A DNA stretch of 38,739 nt from Candidatus Dadabacteria bacterium (GCA_020849425.1 JADLGH010000021.1:1-38739), one strand, 5' to 3'; numbered from the stretch's first letter, positions 17,878 to 27,265 are shown. Notes: generated from the sequence alone by a model not told the origin. Numbers and translations: made by a program.

Positions 17878-18026
17878 TCTTTCTCCTTAAGCGTATTTAA
17901 GAAATTGTCCAGCTGGTCCGGGCGCTTCTCCCGGAGCGCCCTCTGTTTTTCGATCCAAGTCCCCGCTTCTTCGAGAGGCCCCGGACGATCCTCTACGTTC
18001 CAATCGCGTTTTCCTGTCCACTGTCT
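17874..18026 (-). pseudogene. C-terminal remnant of an ArsR-type regulator
   Basis: In the minus-strand frame that ends in TGA at 17876-17874, 50 codons precede the stop back to an in-frame TAA at 18029-18027. The end reads AGTWIEKQRALREKRPDQLD and [10 protein letters not shown], which resembles the last helix of the ArsR-family regulators that precede SRPBCC genes. The DNA-binding domain is missing; upstream lies the promoter side of the divergent aldo/keto reductase gene. There is no start codon with ribosome site, so it is probably a relic left by a deletion or rearrangement. The assignment rests on a short segment and on context. Confidence 0.45.
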
Positions 18027-18145
18027 TTATTGGATACCGCTCTTGTGGAAAAGTTGCGGAACGGCCCGGGGCGGCCCACCCGACGAACGCCTCGCATATA
18101 ATCCGGTAATATAACTTTAACAACCGAAGCAGGGGGTGCGCGACC

Positions 18146-19093
18146 ATGGAAAAGAGAAAACTCGGAAATACTGACTTGTACACGGCTCCCGTCGTCATGG
18201 GCGGCAACGTGTTCGGCTGGACGATGGACGAAAAGCGGTCCTTCGCCGTCCTCGACGAATTCATCGGGCTCGGGTTTAACGCCGTCGACACGGCCGACGT
18301 CTATTCCCGGTGGGTACGCGGCAACGAAGGCGGCGAGTCCGAAACGATAATCGGCAAATGGATGAAGGAGCGCGGCAACCGCGACAAGGTCCTTCTTATC
18401 TCCAAGGTAGGCTACGATATGGGCGAGGGAAAGAATATCAGCAGGGACTATATACTGAAGCAGGTGGAGAGCTCGCTCGAGCGGCTCCGGACGGATCGCA
18501 TCGACCTCTACTTCACACACCAGGACGACGACGTAACGCCTGCCGAGGAAACGCTCTCGGCCCACGAAGAGCTCATCAGGGCCGGGAAGGTAAGGTGGAT
18601 AGGGGCGTCCAACCTCTCCCCCGAAAGGCTTAAAGATTCGCTCGCGGCGAGCGCGGCCAAGGGCCTCCCGAGATACGAGGTATTCCAGCCCGAGTATAAC
18701 CTCTACGACAGGCAGGGATTCGAAGAGGGGGTCGGGCCCGTATGCAAGGAGCACGGTCTCGGGGTCATAGTCTATTTCGCACTGGCCAGGGGGTTTCTCA
18801 CGGGCAAGTACAGGAGCGAAGCCGACCTCGGAAAGAGCGTACGCGGCAAGGGGATAAAGGATTACCTCGGCGAGCGCGGTCTACGGATACTCGGGACCCT
18901 CGACGAAACCGCCGAGAAACACGGCGTCTCCCAGGCCGCCGTTTCCCTCGCGTGGCTCATGGCCAAGCCGCCCGTAACCGCGCCGATAGCGAGCGCGACC
19001 AGGACCGATCATCTGAAATCCTTCACCGAGGCGGCCGGGCTCAGGCTCGATTCCGAAGACATGTCGCGGCTGGACGAGGCGTCGGCCTACTGA
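18146..19093 (+). CDS. Aldo/keto reductase
   Basis: A 315-aa NADPH-dependent oxidoreductase with the AKR (beta/alpha)8 barrel. The catalytic tetrad is visible: Asp48 and Tyr53 in DTADVY, Lys87 in LLISKVGYD and His125 in YFTHQDDD. The late NADP-binding part reads APIASATRTDHLKSF. The Ser/Arg pattern and length fit the YghZ/Tas-like subgroup of soluble AKRs that reduce aldehydes and ketones; the substrate is open. The ATG follows GGGGGTG at about 9 nt. It is divergent from the SRPBCC/ECF42 cluster. Confidence 0.93.
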   Translation: MEKRKLGNTDLYTAPVVMGGNVFGWTMDEKRSFAVLDEFIGLGFNAVDTADVYSRWVRGNEGGESETIIGKWMKERGNRDKVLLISKVGYDMGEGKNISRDYILKQVESSLERLRTDRIDLYFTHQDDDVTPAEETLSAHEELIRAGKVRWIGASNLSPERLKDSLAASAAKGLPRYEVFQPEYNLYDRQGFEEGVGPVCKEHGLGVIVYFALARGFLTGKYRSEADLGKSVRGKGIKDYLGERGLRILGTLDETAEKHGVSQAAVSLAWLMAKPPVTAPIASATRTDHLKSFTEAAGLRLDSEDMSRLDEASAY

Positions 19094-19123
19094 CGGGGCG
19101 TCCCACCGTCCGCCGGGCAAGAC

Positions 19124-19149
19124 GCGGCGAGCCGCTTGAAACTCGCCGC
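19124..19149 (+). terminator. Hairpin after aldo/keto reductase gene
   Basis: GCGGCGAG (19124-19131) pairs perfectly with CTCGCCGC (19142-19149) across a 10-nt loop, 30 bp after the stop codon. No immediate T run; CCTTTATAA follows about 12 bp later. Confidence 0.4.
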
Positions 19150-19235
19150 CCGTCCTGCATCCTTTATAACCCGCCGTGAGGTGAAAAGATTATCGGAAGG
19201 TGCAACTTCCTGCGGCCGGTATACTCAAATAACTT

Positions 19236-20261
19236 ATGGATAACGCGATCGTAGTCGAAGGACTCCGGAAGTCCTACGGAAAGCTGAGCGTCCTCGAAGG
19301 GATAAACTTCTCCGTCAGGCGGGGCTCCGTCTTCGGCCTCCTCGGCCCGAACGGCGCGGGGAAGACGACTACTATCCGCATACTCAGCACGCTGCTCAAG
19401 CCCGACGGCGGACGAGCCACTGTAAACGGCCACGACGTCGTAACGGACGCGCACGAGGTCAGGTCGAGCATCGGCCTCACCGGGCAGTACGCGGCCGTGG
19501 ACGAATACCTCACCGGTGAGGAGAACCTCCTCATGATGGGCCGCCTCTACAGGCTCAGCATGGCCGACACGAAGCGCCGGACGGCCAAGCTCCTGAAGCA
19601 GTTCGGCCTCGTCGATACTGCGAAAAGGCCGCTCAAGACATACTCCGGCGGCATGCGGAGGCGTCTCGACCTCGCGGCGAGCCTCATAGCGTCCCCGTCC
19701 GTGATATTTCTCGACGAGCCCACGACGGGACTCGACCCGCGCAGCCGCCTCGTAATGTGGGACATCATAAAGGAGCTCGCCGCCGGCGACACGACCATAC
19801 TCCTCACGACGCAGTACATGGAAGAGGCCGACAGGCTGGCCGAGTACATAGTCGTCATAGACAAGGGCACGGTCATATCCCAGGGCACGCCCGGCGAGCT
19901 CAAGGCCCGCGTAGGCTCCGAGCGCATAGAGCTCGTCATAGCCGAGGGCTCCGACTTCGCCGCCGCCCAAAGAGCTATATGCGCCGAGGGCGACCACGCC
20001 GACCCGAAGAAGCGAACTATAAGCGTCGCCACGAAGGGCGGCGTCACCGAGCTGAAAGACGTCCTCGACAGGCTCACCCGTGACGGGGTGGAGGTCGAAA
20101 CGCTCTCCCTTCACCGCCCGACCCTCGACGACGTGTTCCTCACCCTCACGGGACACGCCGCCTCGCCCGCCGACGCGAACGGCACCTCCGACGGCGATTC
20201 GAAGAGGTGCGAAGCGCCGAACGCCGAAGACGCAAAAGAAAAGGAGAGGATAAAGTCATGA
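19236..20261 (+). CDS. ABC transporter ATP-binding protein, DrrA-type
   Basis: A 341-aa ATPase of the DrrA/ABC-2 exporter group. Walker A is GPNGAGKT (37-44), the signature is YSGGM (136-140) and Walker B is VIFLDEP (156-162), with the TTGLDPRSR continuation typical of the drug-resistance family. A DUF4162-type C-terminal domain (about 235-320) follows, and a charged tail. It energises export by the permease encoded next; the two frames overlap by 4 bp (ATGA). There is no ribosome site; TATACT (19220-19225) ends 10 nt before the ATG, so the mRNA may be almost leaderless. Cargo is unknown. Confidence 0.95.
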   Translation: MDNAIVVEGLRKSYGKLSVLEGINFSVRRGSVFGLLGPNGAGKTTTIRILSTLLKPDGGRATVNGHDVVTDAHEVRSSIGLTGQYAAVDEYLTGEENLLMMGRLYRLSMADTKRRTAKLLKQFGLVDTAKRPLKTYSGGMRRRLDLAASLIASPSVIFLDEPTTGLDPRSRLVMWDIIKELAAGDTTILLTTQYMEEADRLAEYIVVIDKGTVISQGTPGELKARVGSERIELVIAEGSDFAAAQRAICAEGDHADPKKRTISVATKGGVTELKDVLDRLTRDGVEVETLSLHRPTLDDVFLTLTGHAASPADANGTSDGDSKRCEAPNAEDAKEKERIKS

Positions 20262-21076
20262 CACCCATGCCGCACAGGGTCGAGCCCGCCCGCCATTCCG
20301 AGCTCTACTGGATGCTGAGCGATTCGTGGGTGCTCACGAGGCGGAGCATAAAGCACATCACGCGTAACCTCGACCAGCTCCTCTCGCTGATAATAATGCC
20401 GGTCATGTTCCTGCTCCTGTTCCGCTACGTATTCGGCGGGGCGATAGACACGGGCGGGACGACGTACGTAAACTTCCTCGTCGCCGGCATACTCGTCCAG
20501 ACGCTCGCATTCGGCTCCAGCAACACGACGGTCAACCTCGTCCTCGACCTCCGGCGCGGCATCATCGACAGGTTCCGCTCGCTCCCCATGTACAGCTCGT
20601 CGCTTTTGACGGGCCACGTCCTCGCCGACCTCTTCCGTAACACTATCTCGGGCCTCATCATGGTAGCCGCGGGGCTCGCCGTCGGTTTCCGCCCGACCGC
20701 CGACGCAGGGGAATGGCTCAAGGTGCTCGGGCTCCTGCTGCTCTTCACATTCGCCGTGTCGTGGTTCTGCGCCATACTGGGCCTCGTAGTAAGGAGCCTC
20801 GAGGCCGCGCAGTGGATAAGCTTCATCTTCATAATGCCGCTCACGTTCGCGTCGAGCGCATTCGTCCCGACGGGCGGCATGCCCGCGGCGCTCAGGGTAT
20901 TCGCCGAAAACCAGCCGTTCACGATAGTCATACAGGCCATGCGCGCCTGGCTCGTCGGCACTCCCATAGGAAACGACGGCTGGCTGTCCGTCGTCTGGTG
21001 CGCCGGTATAACGGTCGTCTGCATGCCGATAGCGGCGTGGCTCTTCAGGCGCCAGGCCCGTTTCCCCGCGCTCTAG
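20258..21076 (+). CDS. ABC-2 type transporter permease, DrrB-type
   Basis: A 272-aa membrane protein with about six hydrophobic segments (LLSLIIMPVMFLLLFRYVF, the NTISGLIMVAAGLAVGF region, LGLLLLFTFAVSWFCAILGLVV, WISFIFIMPLTFASSAFV and the last near the C-terminus). The motif VPTGGMPAALRVFAENQPFT matches the conserved loop of ABC-2 permeases. It forms an exporter with the preceding ATPase, starting within that gene's stop codon. GGAGAGG precedes the ATG 20258. An upstream in-frame GTG (20207) would place a highly basic stretch inside the ATPase gene and is rejected. The 316 bp behind it (21077-21392) hold no gene. Confidence 0.93.
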   Translation: MTPMPHRVEPARHSELYWMLSDSWVLTRRSIKHITRNLDQLLSLIIMPVMFLLLFRYVFGGAIDTGGTTYVNFLVAGILVQTLAFGSSNTTVNLVLDLRRGIIDRFRSLPMYSSSLLTGHVLADLFRNTISGLIMVAAGLAVGFRPTADAGEWLKVLGLLLLFTFAVSWFCAILGLVVRSLEAAQWISFIFIMPLTFASSAFVPTGGMPAALRVFAENQPFTIVIQAMRAWLVGTPIGNDGWLSVVWCAGITVVCMPIAAWLFRRQARFPAL

Positions 21077-21319
21077 TCAATCCACTTTCATAATCCCCGC
21101 GCGCTGTAGCACAGCAGGGGAGAGCTCTATCCTTTTACTCTTTTACAGATTCTTCTCTGGAATACTTGACTGGTCCTTTTTTCCCTGAACAATTATCCTA
21201 TTCGTTTTATTAACTCTAATGAAGGTACACACCACGTTTAAACATACATATCCGCAATTCATTCCCACCCTGAACACCCATGTAAACACGGTGCGCCCGT
21301 CCCTCAGCGGCTAGGGACT

Positions 21320-21342
21320 CCGGGCCGGGAACAAAGGCCCGG
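21320..21342 (+). other. Stable hairpin in the leader of the SulP gene
   Basis: CCGGGCC (21320-21326) pairs with GGCCCGG (21336-21342) around a 9-nt loop, 50 bp before the start codon. I do not recognise a riboswitch class in the 316-bp gap. It could be a leader structure or a terminator-like element without T run. Confidence 0.35.
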
Positions 21343-21392
21343 CGGGTAATCCGGACAGTTTCACCATTCGTTCAAAAAGGCAACGGAGCACG

Positions 21393-23117
21393 ATGCTTAG
21401 ACCCAAGCTGGTTACGACACTCGAAACGTATAACAAAAAATCATTCATGGACGACCTCTTCGCCGGGCTCACGGTCGGCGTCGTCGCCCTTCCCCTCGCC
21501 ATGGCGTTCGCCATAGCCAGCGGCGTCCCGCCCGAGCGCGGCCTCTTCACCGCCATCATAGCGGGGTTCCTCATATCTTTACTCGGCGGCAGCCGCGTCC
21601 AGATAGGCGGGCCGACCGGGGCCTTCGTCGTCATCGTCGCGGGCATCGTGGCCGAGCACGGCTACGACGGCCTCGTCTACTGCACGATCATGGCCGGTTT
21701 TTTCCTGATAGCCCTCGGCCTCAGCAGGATGGGCGGCCTCATAAAATTCATCCCGTTCCCCGTCATAACCGGCTTTACGTCCGGCATCGCCGTCGTCATA
21801 TTCTCGACGCAGATTAAAGACCTCCTCGGCCTCCGGATGCCGACCCCGCCTGCGGAATTCGTTCCGAAGTGGATCGAGTACGTAAAGCACCTGGGCACGT
21901 TCACGCCCGCCGCGGCAGGGCTGGGCATAGGAACAATAATAATCATCTCGGTTACGCGAAAGTTCGTCCCGCGCCTCCCCGCGATGCTCATAGGCATGGC
22001 GGCCGCCACGCTTGCGGCGGTGCTCCTGGGGCTCGAGGTCGAAACGATAGGCAGTCGTTTCGGCGACCTTCCCCGCGTCCTGCCCGCGCCCGCGCTCCCG
22101 GCCTTCGACATCGAGAAAATGAAGAGCCTCATAGCCCCGGCATTCACGGTAGGCCTCCTGGCGGCGATAGAATCGCTCCTTTCGGCGACGGTCGCCGACG
22201 GCATGATAGGCGGGCGGCACCGCTCGAACATCGAGCTCATAGCCCAGGGGGCGGCCAACGTCGGCTCGGCCATATTCGGCGGCATACCGGCCACGGGGGC
22301 GATAGCGCGAACGGTAACCAACATCAAGAGCGGCGCGAAAACGCCCGTCGCCGGCATGATTCACGCCGTATCGCTCGCATTGATACTCCTCCTCTTCGCC
22401 CCTTACGCCAAGATGATCCCGCTCGCGGCGCTGGCCGGGATACTCGTCGTCGTCAGCTACAACATGAGCGAGATCGAAAATTTCATAGGGCTCCTCAAGG
22501 CCCCGAAGAGCGACGTTATGGTGCTGCTGACGACGTTCGCGCTCACGGTGTTCGTCGATCTCACGGTCGCCGTCCAGGTCGGCATAGTCCTCGCGGCGCT
22601 CCTCTTCATACGCCGCATGTCCGAGGTCACGAACGTCGGCATAGTAACGCGCGAGCTCCAGGGCAACGGCGAGGACGACACAGGCGACCCGAACGCCATA
22701 TCCAGGCGCGACGTCCCGCCCGGGGTGGAGGTGTTCGAGATACAGGGGCCGTTCTTCTTCGGTGCGGCCGACAGGTTCAAGGAATCCGTCGGGCTCATCG
22801 AAAAGCCGGTGCCCGTCATCATCCTCCGCCTTCGTAACGTCCCCGCGATAGACGCGACCGGCCTCTACACGCTCAAGGACTTCCTGCACAGATGCAAGCG
22901 CGACCGCACCACGCTGATCCTCTCCGGCGTTCACACGCAGCCCCTCTTCGCCATCGAGCGCTCGGGCCTCTGGAACATGATAGGAAAGGAGAACATATTC
23001 GGGAACATCGACGACGCCCTCGACCGCGCGAGGGAAATACTCGGCCTCCCTAAGGTAGACCGCCCGGTGCCCTTCGTCCCCGTCGTCGCGAGAGAGACGG
23101 AGAAAACTCCGGAATAA
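21393..23117 (+). CDS. SulP family anion transporter with STAS domain
   Basis: A 574-aa SLC26/SulP inner-membrane transporter. The membrane part (about 20-410) opens with DLFAGLTVGVVALPLAMAFAIASGVPPERGLF and includes the conserved GGSRVQIGGPTGAFVVI. The cytosolic STAS domain (about 440-555) has the phosphorylatable-type loop DATGLYTL, with Thr in place of the more usual Ser. SulP proteins move sulfate, bicarbonate or dicarboxylates, often with sodium or protons. Neither a carbonic anhydrase nor sulfur genes are adjacent, so the substrate cannot be chosen. The ATG follows CGGAG at 6 nt. A GC-rich hairpin lies in the leader. Confidence 0.95.
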   Translation: MLRPKLVTTLETYNKKSFMDDLFAGLTVGVVALPLAMAFAIASGVPPERGLFTAIIAGFLISLLGGSRVQIGGPTGAFVVIVAGIVAEHGYDGLVYCTIMAGFFLIALGLSRMGGLIKFIPFPVITGFTSGIAVVIFSTQIKDLLGLRMPTPPAEFVPKWIEYVKHLGTFTPAAAGLGIGTIIIISVTRKFVPRLPAMLIGMAAATLAAVLLGLEVETIGSRFGDLPRVLPAPALPAFDIEKMKSLIAPAFTVGLLAAIESLLSATVADGMIGGRHRSNIELIAQGAANVGSAIFGGIPATGAIARTVTNIKSGAKTPVAGMIHAVSLALILLLFAPYAKMIPLAALAGILVVVSYNMSEIENFIGLLKAPKSDVMVLLTTFALTVFVDLTVAVQVGIVLAALLFIRRMSEVTNVGIVTRELQGNGEDDTGDPNAISRRDVPPGVEVFEIQGPFFFGAADRFKESVGLIEKPVPVIILRLRNVPAIDATGLYTLKDFLHRCKRDRTTLILSGVHTQPLFAIERSGLWNMIGKENIFGNIDDALDRAREILGLPKVDRPVPFVPVVARETEKTPE

Positions 23118-23142
23118 TCGCCTGCCCCGAGCCCCGCGCCTA

Positions 23143-23171
23143 TTAACCGCCGCCCCATACTCGTATATATT
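23143..23171 (+). promoter_or_regulatory. Possible promoter of rph-rdgB
   Basis: TTAACC (23143-23148) and TATATT (23166-23171) are 17 bp apart, ending about 35 bp before the rph start. The -35 box is imperfect. Confidence 0.45.
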
Positions 23172-23206
23172 ATTGTCCTTAAAACGGAAACGACGGGGTA
23201 ACGCAC

Positions 23207-23923
23207 ATGAGATCAGGTGGAAGGGACTGGGACGAGCTCAGGCCCGTAACGATAACACGAGGCGTCATGAAGTACGCCGAAGGCTCGGCGCTGATAGAGA
23301 CCGGCGAGACGAAGGTCCTCTGCACGGCGACTGTCGAAACCAGGGTTCCGCCGTTTCTGAGAGACACAGGCAGGGGGTGGGTGACGGCCGAGTACTCCAT
23401 GCTCCCGCGCTCGACGAAGGACAGGATAACCCGCGACAGCGTAAAGGGCAGGATAGGCGGCCGCTCGCACGAGATACAGCGCATCATAGGCCGCGCTCTC
23501 CGTTCAGTGATCGACCTCGACAGGCTCGGCGAAATGTCCATAACCATCGACTGCGACGTCCTCCAGGCGGACGGCGGCACGCGAACCGCGGCCATCACGG
23601 GCGCGTTCGTGGCTCTCTCCGACGCGGCGCTTCACCTCGTAAGCACCGGGGTCCTCGCCGACAGCCCCATGCAGGATTACATAGCCGCCGTCAGCGTCGG
23701 AATCGTCGAAGGCAAGACCGCGCTCGACCTCGACTACGAGGAAGACTCCACCGCCGAGGTGGACATGAACGTCGCCATGACTGGCTCCGGCCTCCTGGTC
23801 GAGGTGCAGGGGACGGCCGAGGGCAAGCCCTTCAGCAAACGAAGGCTCTCCCAGCTCGTCACGCTCGCCGAAAAGGGAATAAACGAGCTGATACAGAAAC
23901 AAAGAGAAGCGCTCACGGAATAA
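23207..23923 (+). CDS. rph: Ribonuclease PH
   Basis: RNase PH is a phosphorolytic 3'-5' exonuclease that trims tRNA precursors. The 238-aa product is full length. The start [19 protein letters not shown] is typical. The family signature is [14 protein letters not shown] followed by [20 protein letters not shown], with the phosphate-site arginines, and [18 protein letters not shown] is the second conserved block. The later [20 protein letters not shown] carries the acidic metal-site residues. rdgB follows after 20 bp, the classic rph-rdgB pairing of tRNA maturation and nucleotide pool cleaning. Confidence 0.97.
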   Translation: MRSGGRDWDELRPVTITRGVMKYAEGSALIETGETKVLCTATVETRVPPFLRDTGRGWVTAEYSMLPRSTKDRITRDSVKGRIGGRSHEIQRIIGRALRSVIDLDRLGEMSITIDCDVLQADGGTRTAAITGAFVALSDAALHLVSTGVLADSPMQDYIAAVSVGIVEGKTALDLDYEEDSTAEVDMNVAMTGSGLLVEVQGTAEGKPFSKRRLSQLVTLAEKGINELIQKQREALTE

Positions 23924-23943
23924 ACCCGAATGGGAAACTACTT

Positions 23944-24537
23944 ATGATCGACGAAATAGTCTTGGCCACCGGCAACAAGGGAAAGGTAAAGGAATTCGAA
24001 GGGCTCCTCCGCGGCGTGGCGGGGAAAATAATCGGGCTCGGCGACCTCGAATCGCCGCCCGAAATCGTCGAGGACGGCGACACCTTCATGGAGAACGCGC
24101 TCAAGAAGGCCCGTGCGCTCGCGAAGTACTCCGGGAAGCCCGCTCTCGCAGACGATTCCGGGCTCGCCGTGGACGCGCTCGGCGGAAAGCCCGGCGTATA
24201 TTCCGCCCGGTACGCGGGCGAGGGCGCGACAGACGAGAAGAACATCGACAAGCTCCTCCGCGAGCTCGGCGATACCGAGAACAGGAGAGCGCGTTTCGTG
24301 TGCTTCCTCGCCCTCGTCACCCCCGACGGCAAAGAGACGGTGGTCAGCGGAAAGTGCGAAGGAATTATACTCCCCGAGCGAAGGGGCGGCGGCGGGTTCG
24401 GGTACGACCCCGTCTTTTATATCCCACGGTACGGGAAGACGATGGCCGAGATTCCGGCCGGGCTCAAGAACGAAATCAGCCACAGGGCGCGCGCCGTGGA
24501 GGCCCTCTCGAAAGCGCTCAAAAATTGTAAATTATAA
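23944..24537 (+). CDS. rdgB: XTP/dITP diphosphatase (RdgB/HAM1)
   Basis: RdgB hydrolyses dITP, XTP and related damaged purine nucleotides to monophosphates, preventing their incorporation. The 197-aa product has the N-terminal ATGNKGKVKEF, the catalytic segment ADDSGLAVDALGGKPGVYSARYAG and the C-terminal GFGYDPVFYIP and EISHRARA, all matching the family. The start is ATG 23944; the frame is open far upstream, but that part is the shadow of rph. It has a weak GGGAAA ribosome site and lies 20 bp after rph, so translational coupling is likely. A weak AT-only hairpin (24522-24543) overlaps its end. Confidence 0.96.
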   Translation: MIDEIVLATGNKGKVKEFEGLLRGVAGKIIGLGDLESPPEIVEDGDTFMENALKKARALAKYSGKPALADDSGLAVDALGGKPGVYSARYAGEGATDEKNIDKLLRELGDTENRRARFVCFLALVTPDGKETVVSGKCEGIILPERRGGGGFGYDPVFYIPRYGKTMAEIPAGLKNEISHRARAVEALSKALKNCKL

Positions 24538-24551
24538 CAATTTATCTTGTC

Positions 24552-24581
24552 TTTACTTTTTATAGTATGTTGTAGTATAAT
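24552..24581 (+). promoter_or_regulatory. Promoter of GH3 glucosidase gene
   Basis: TTTACT (24552-24557) and a perfect TATAAT (24576-24581) are 18 bp apart. The leader of about 107 nt contains GGGGGATACA twice (24602 and 24685); the second copy is the ribosome site of the gene. Confidence 0.6.
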
Positions 24582-24695
24582 GCCATCCAGACTTTAATGA
24601 AGGGGGATACACGCCCGGGGAAAAGGGGGTAGTTTCTCCTATCTCCGTATGCCTCTCCAAACTGGTTTTTTTCAAACGAATTGAGGGGGATACAT

Positions 24696-27185
24696 ATGTT
24701 TAAACGAATCCGGTTTAACCTCGTCGGGCTTATTGCATCACTCGTAGTCTTATCCTTCGGCATAGCCGGAGGTTGCGGCAATAACCGTCTCGAGAGAAGG
24801 GATGAATTTCTCTGCAGCGACGTCTCCGAAAAGCTGCTCGACCCCGCCAACAGGATCGATTACGCGGGTCTGCGAAGCGAAGTGGCCGACCTCGTAAACA
24901 CGATGACACTCGACGAAAAGCTCGGGCAGATGATACTCGCGGACGTCACGTTCATCAGCGACGCCGACGGCCGGATCGACGTCTCGCTAATCGACAGGTT
25001 TCACTTGGGCGGCATTCTCATAGACGCCAACGTGGTTCCCGACGGCCAGGGGAACTACTCGACGAATTTCCTCGACGAAGACATGTATCTCAACGGCACC
25101 ATGCAGAACTGGCAGGAGCTTTCGAGGGGCATGATCGACGCCGCCAGGGACGGCGACGAGATACCGATATTCATAGGCACGGACAACATTCACGGTAACC
25201 AGCACGTCGTGGGCGAAGTACTCGCTCCCCACAACATCGGCCTCGCCGCCTCTCACGACCCGGAGATCATCTGCGCGGCCGCCTTCTTCAATTCCCAGAG
25301 CGTGATCGAAAGCGGCATCAACTGGGGCTTCTCGCCGACGATAGCCGTCTCCCACAACTTCCAGTGGGGCAGGGCCTACGAGTCCCTCGGCAGCGTGCCG
25401 GAGCACATAGTCGTCTACGCGCAGCACTACGTTCACGGGCACCAGGCCATAGATTACGAAAGCGGCCTCATCAGGGGCACCCTCGCTACGACCAAGCACC
25501 TCCTCGGCGACGGGGCGACGTTCGACGGCATAGACGAAGGCAACGTCCACGTAGACGACCTCGACAACTTCATCGACGTGAACCTCATCGGCTATACGGG
25601 CGGCCTCGAGGCGTCCGTCGGCTCGACGATGGTCTCCTATAGCGGCGTCAACACGACCCCGCCCTTCAACATCGACGACAGCGTCCCGATGAGCATAAAC
25701 ACTCCTCTCCTCGAGGGTTATCTCGACGGCGAGCTTCTCGGCACACCGTTCGACGGTTTTCTCGTCTCCGACTTCAACGGCATAGAAAAAGCGGCGACGC
25801 AGGGGCCGCCGACGACGGGCACGAAGATACCGTTCGAGGACGCCCTTACGATAGCCATAAACAGCGGCATGCACATGATCATGACGGACGGCAAGCAGGT
25901 CGGAATACCGAACCTCGAAACCTACATCGGCGTTCTTAAAAAACTCGTCGACGAGGGCCGCATACAGGTCGAGACTATCGACGAAGCCGTAAGACGAATC
26001 CTGGCCGTGAAGTTCGCCATGGGTCTTATAGGCCGGGAGAACGGCGGCTACGTTTTCCGGTACGAAAAGGGGGTGGAGGACCTTCCGAGCTACAACAGGA
26101 TACTGCCGGTACTGAGCGACGCCGACAGCGCCGCCGACGCCGCACACAGGGCGGCGGCCATCGCGGCGAGGAAATCGCTGGTGCTGCTTAAAAACGAGGT
26201 TTCGGACGATACGGGCGGGCGGACGCTGCCCGTCGATCTCACGGGAATAAGAAACATTGTTCTCGTCGGAGAGAAGATGATCGACGTCCAGACGACGGGC
26301 GACCCGGTTACGACACTCTTTCAGGACTACGACAACATCGGTGTCCAGAACGGCGGATGGACGATAAGGTGGCAGGGCTTCGAGGGCAACAAGTTCTGGC
26401 GGGGCGAGAACAAGGCGACTTCACACGCAACGAGCATACTAGACAGCCTGAACGCCGCCGTCGCGGAAAGCGGCCTCGACATACAGCTCATCTATCCCGA
26501 TTACGCGTCCTCGACCGACCTCGACGAAATAGCCGCCGCGAGGGAGGTGTTCCTGAACACCCTTGCCGGGCTCGACCTGACGGGCGGGGACACGATCATA
26601 ATCGGCGTTCTGTCGGAAGTCCCCTACGCCGAGTTCATGGGCGACATAAACAACCCGGCGTGTGAAAACAACATCGACGATTTTCAAAACGGATGCCTCT
26701 TTAACCTCGAGCAGTTCAAGCTGAACACATACCTCGAAAGACAGCAGAGCGATACGCTCGCGGTCAATTTCGACGGGTTCGACAGGGACGTCATCGATAT
26801 CGTCAAAAGCGGCGACCCCGGCATACCGCTCGTAACCGTTCTATTTTCGGGGCGTCCCAGGATAATCACCGAGGGCGGCGAGCTCGCGCCTTCCCCTCTC
26901 GACGAGAGCAGCGCCTTTATAGCCGCGTGGCTCCCGGGCACTTCGGGCGGCGAGGCCGTGGTCGACGCCATACTCGGCCGCTACCATTTTTGCGAGGGAC
27001 GCTTCACGGAAGTGAACGGCGAGAAGATATGCGACGAAGGCAGCCCCAACAGGCTCCCCGTCGACTGGATAAGGAACATGGCCCAGTTGACGGGCTTCCC
27101 GGTTTACGAGGAGGGCTCACAGGGAATCCCCAGGATATCCGACCCCCTTTTCGAGATCGGATACGGGCTCGCGACGGGGGAGTAA
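24696..27185 (+). CDS. Glycoside hydrolase family 3, exported lipoprotein-like beta-glucosidase
   Basis: An 829-aa GH3 enzyme that releases glucose from beta-glucans or oligosaccharides by a retaining mechanism. The signal peptide ends in a lipobox-like AGGC (Cys27), so the enzyme is probably anchored in the outer membrane or periplasm. The N-terminal barrel has VNTMTLDEKLGQM, the substrate-binding TTKHLLGDGATFDG and the nucleophile Asp359 in GFLVSDFNGIE. The C-terminal alpha/beta sandwich starts near ARKSLVLLKNE, and an acidic residue there would be the acid/base. The GDGAT form resembles beta-glucan exohydrolases more than cellobiases. GAGGGGG stands 5 nt before the ATG. No other carbohydrate genes are near. 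Confidence 0.93.
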   Translation: MFKRIRFNLVGLIASLVVLSFGIAGGCGNNRLERRDEFLCSDVSEKLLDPANRIDYAGLRSEVADLVNTMTLDEKLGQMILADVTFISDADGRIDVSLIDRFHLGGILIDANVVPDGQGNYSTNFLDEDMYLNGTMQNWQELSRGMIDAARDGDEIPIFIGTDNIHGNQHVVGEVLAPHNIGLAASHDPEIICAAAFFNSQSVIESGINWGFSPTIAVSHNFQWGRAYESLGSVPEHIVVYAQHYVHGHQAIDYESGLIRGTLATTKHLLGDGATFDGIDEGNVHVDDLDNFIDVNLIGYTGGLEASVGSTMVSYSGVNTTPPFNIDDSVPMSINTPLLEGYLDGELLGTPFDGFLVSDFNGIEKAATQGPPTTGTKIPFEDALTIAINSGMHMIMTDGKQVGIPNLETYIGVLKKLVDEGRIQVETIDEAVRRILAVKFAMGLIGRENGGYVFRYEKGVEDLPSYNRILPVLSDADSAADAAHRAAAIAARKSLVLLKNEVSDDTGGRTLPVDLTGIRNIVLVGEKMIDVQTTGDPVTTLFQDYDNIGVQNGGWTIRWQGFEGNKFWRGENKATSHATSILDSLNAAVAESGLDIQLIYPDYASSTDLDEIAAAREVFLNTLAGLDLTGGDTIIIGVLSEVPYAEFMGDINNPACENNIDDFQNGCLFNLEQFKLNTYLERQQSDTLAVNFDGFDRDVIDIVKSGDPGIPLVTVLFSGRPRIITEGGELAPSPLDESSAFIAAWLPGTSGGEAVVDAILGRYHFCEGRFTEVNGEKICDEGSPNRLPVDWIRNMAQLTGFPVYEEGSQGIPRISDPLFEIGYGLATGE

Positions 27186-27265
27186 TCCCGGCACGGGGCC
27201 GGTAAAACGGGGCTACTATCCGGGGAAAACGCCGCGGGAGCGCGTCGTTGCGCCCCCGGGCTGTC

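Noticed and set aside
21077-21392. Riboswitch or sulfate-linked RNA motif before the SulP gene
   Set aside because: Only a simple 7-bp hairpin is evident; no class-specific conserved sequence is present.
21579-22934. 451-codon minus-strand frame opposite the SulP gene
   Set aside because: Antisense shadow produced by GC-rich codon bias, with Arg/Glu/Tyr-rich low-complexity product.
23173-23943. N-terminal extension of rdgB across rph
   Set aside because: The upstream part is very Arg/His-rich and lies in the wrong frame of rph; RdgB homology begins at ATG 23944.
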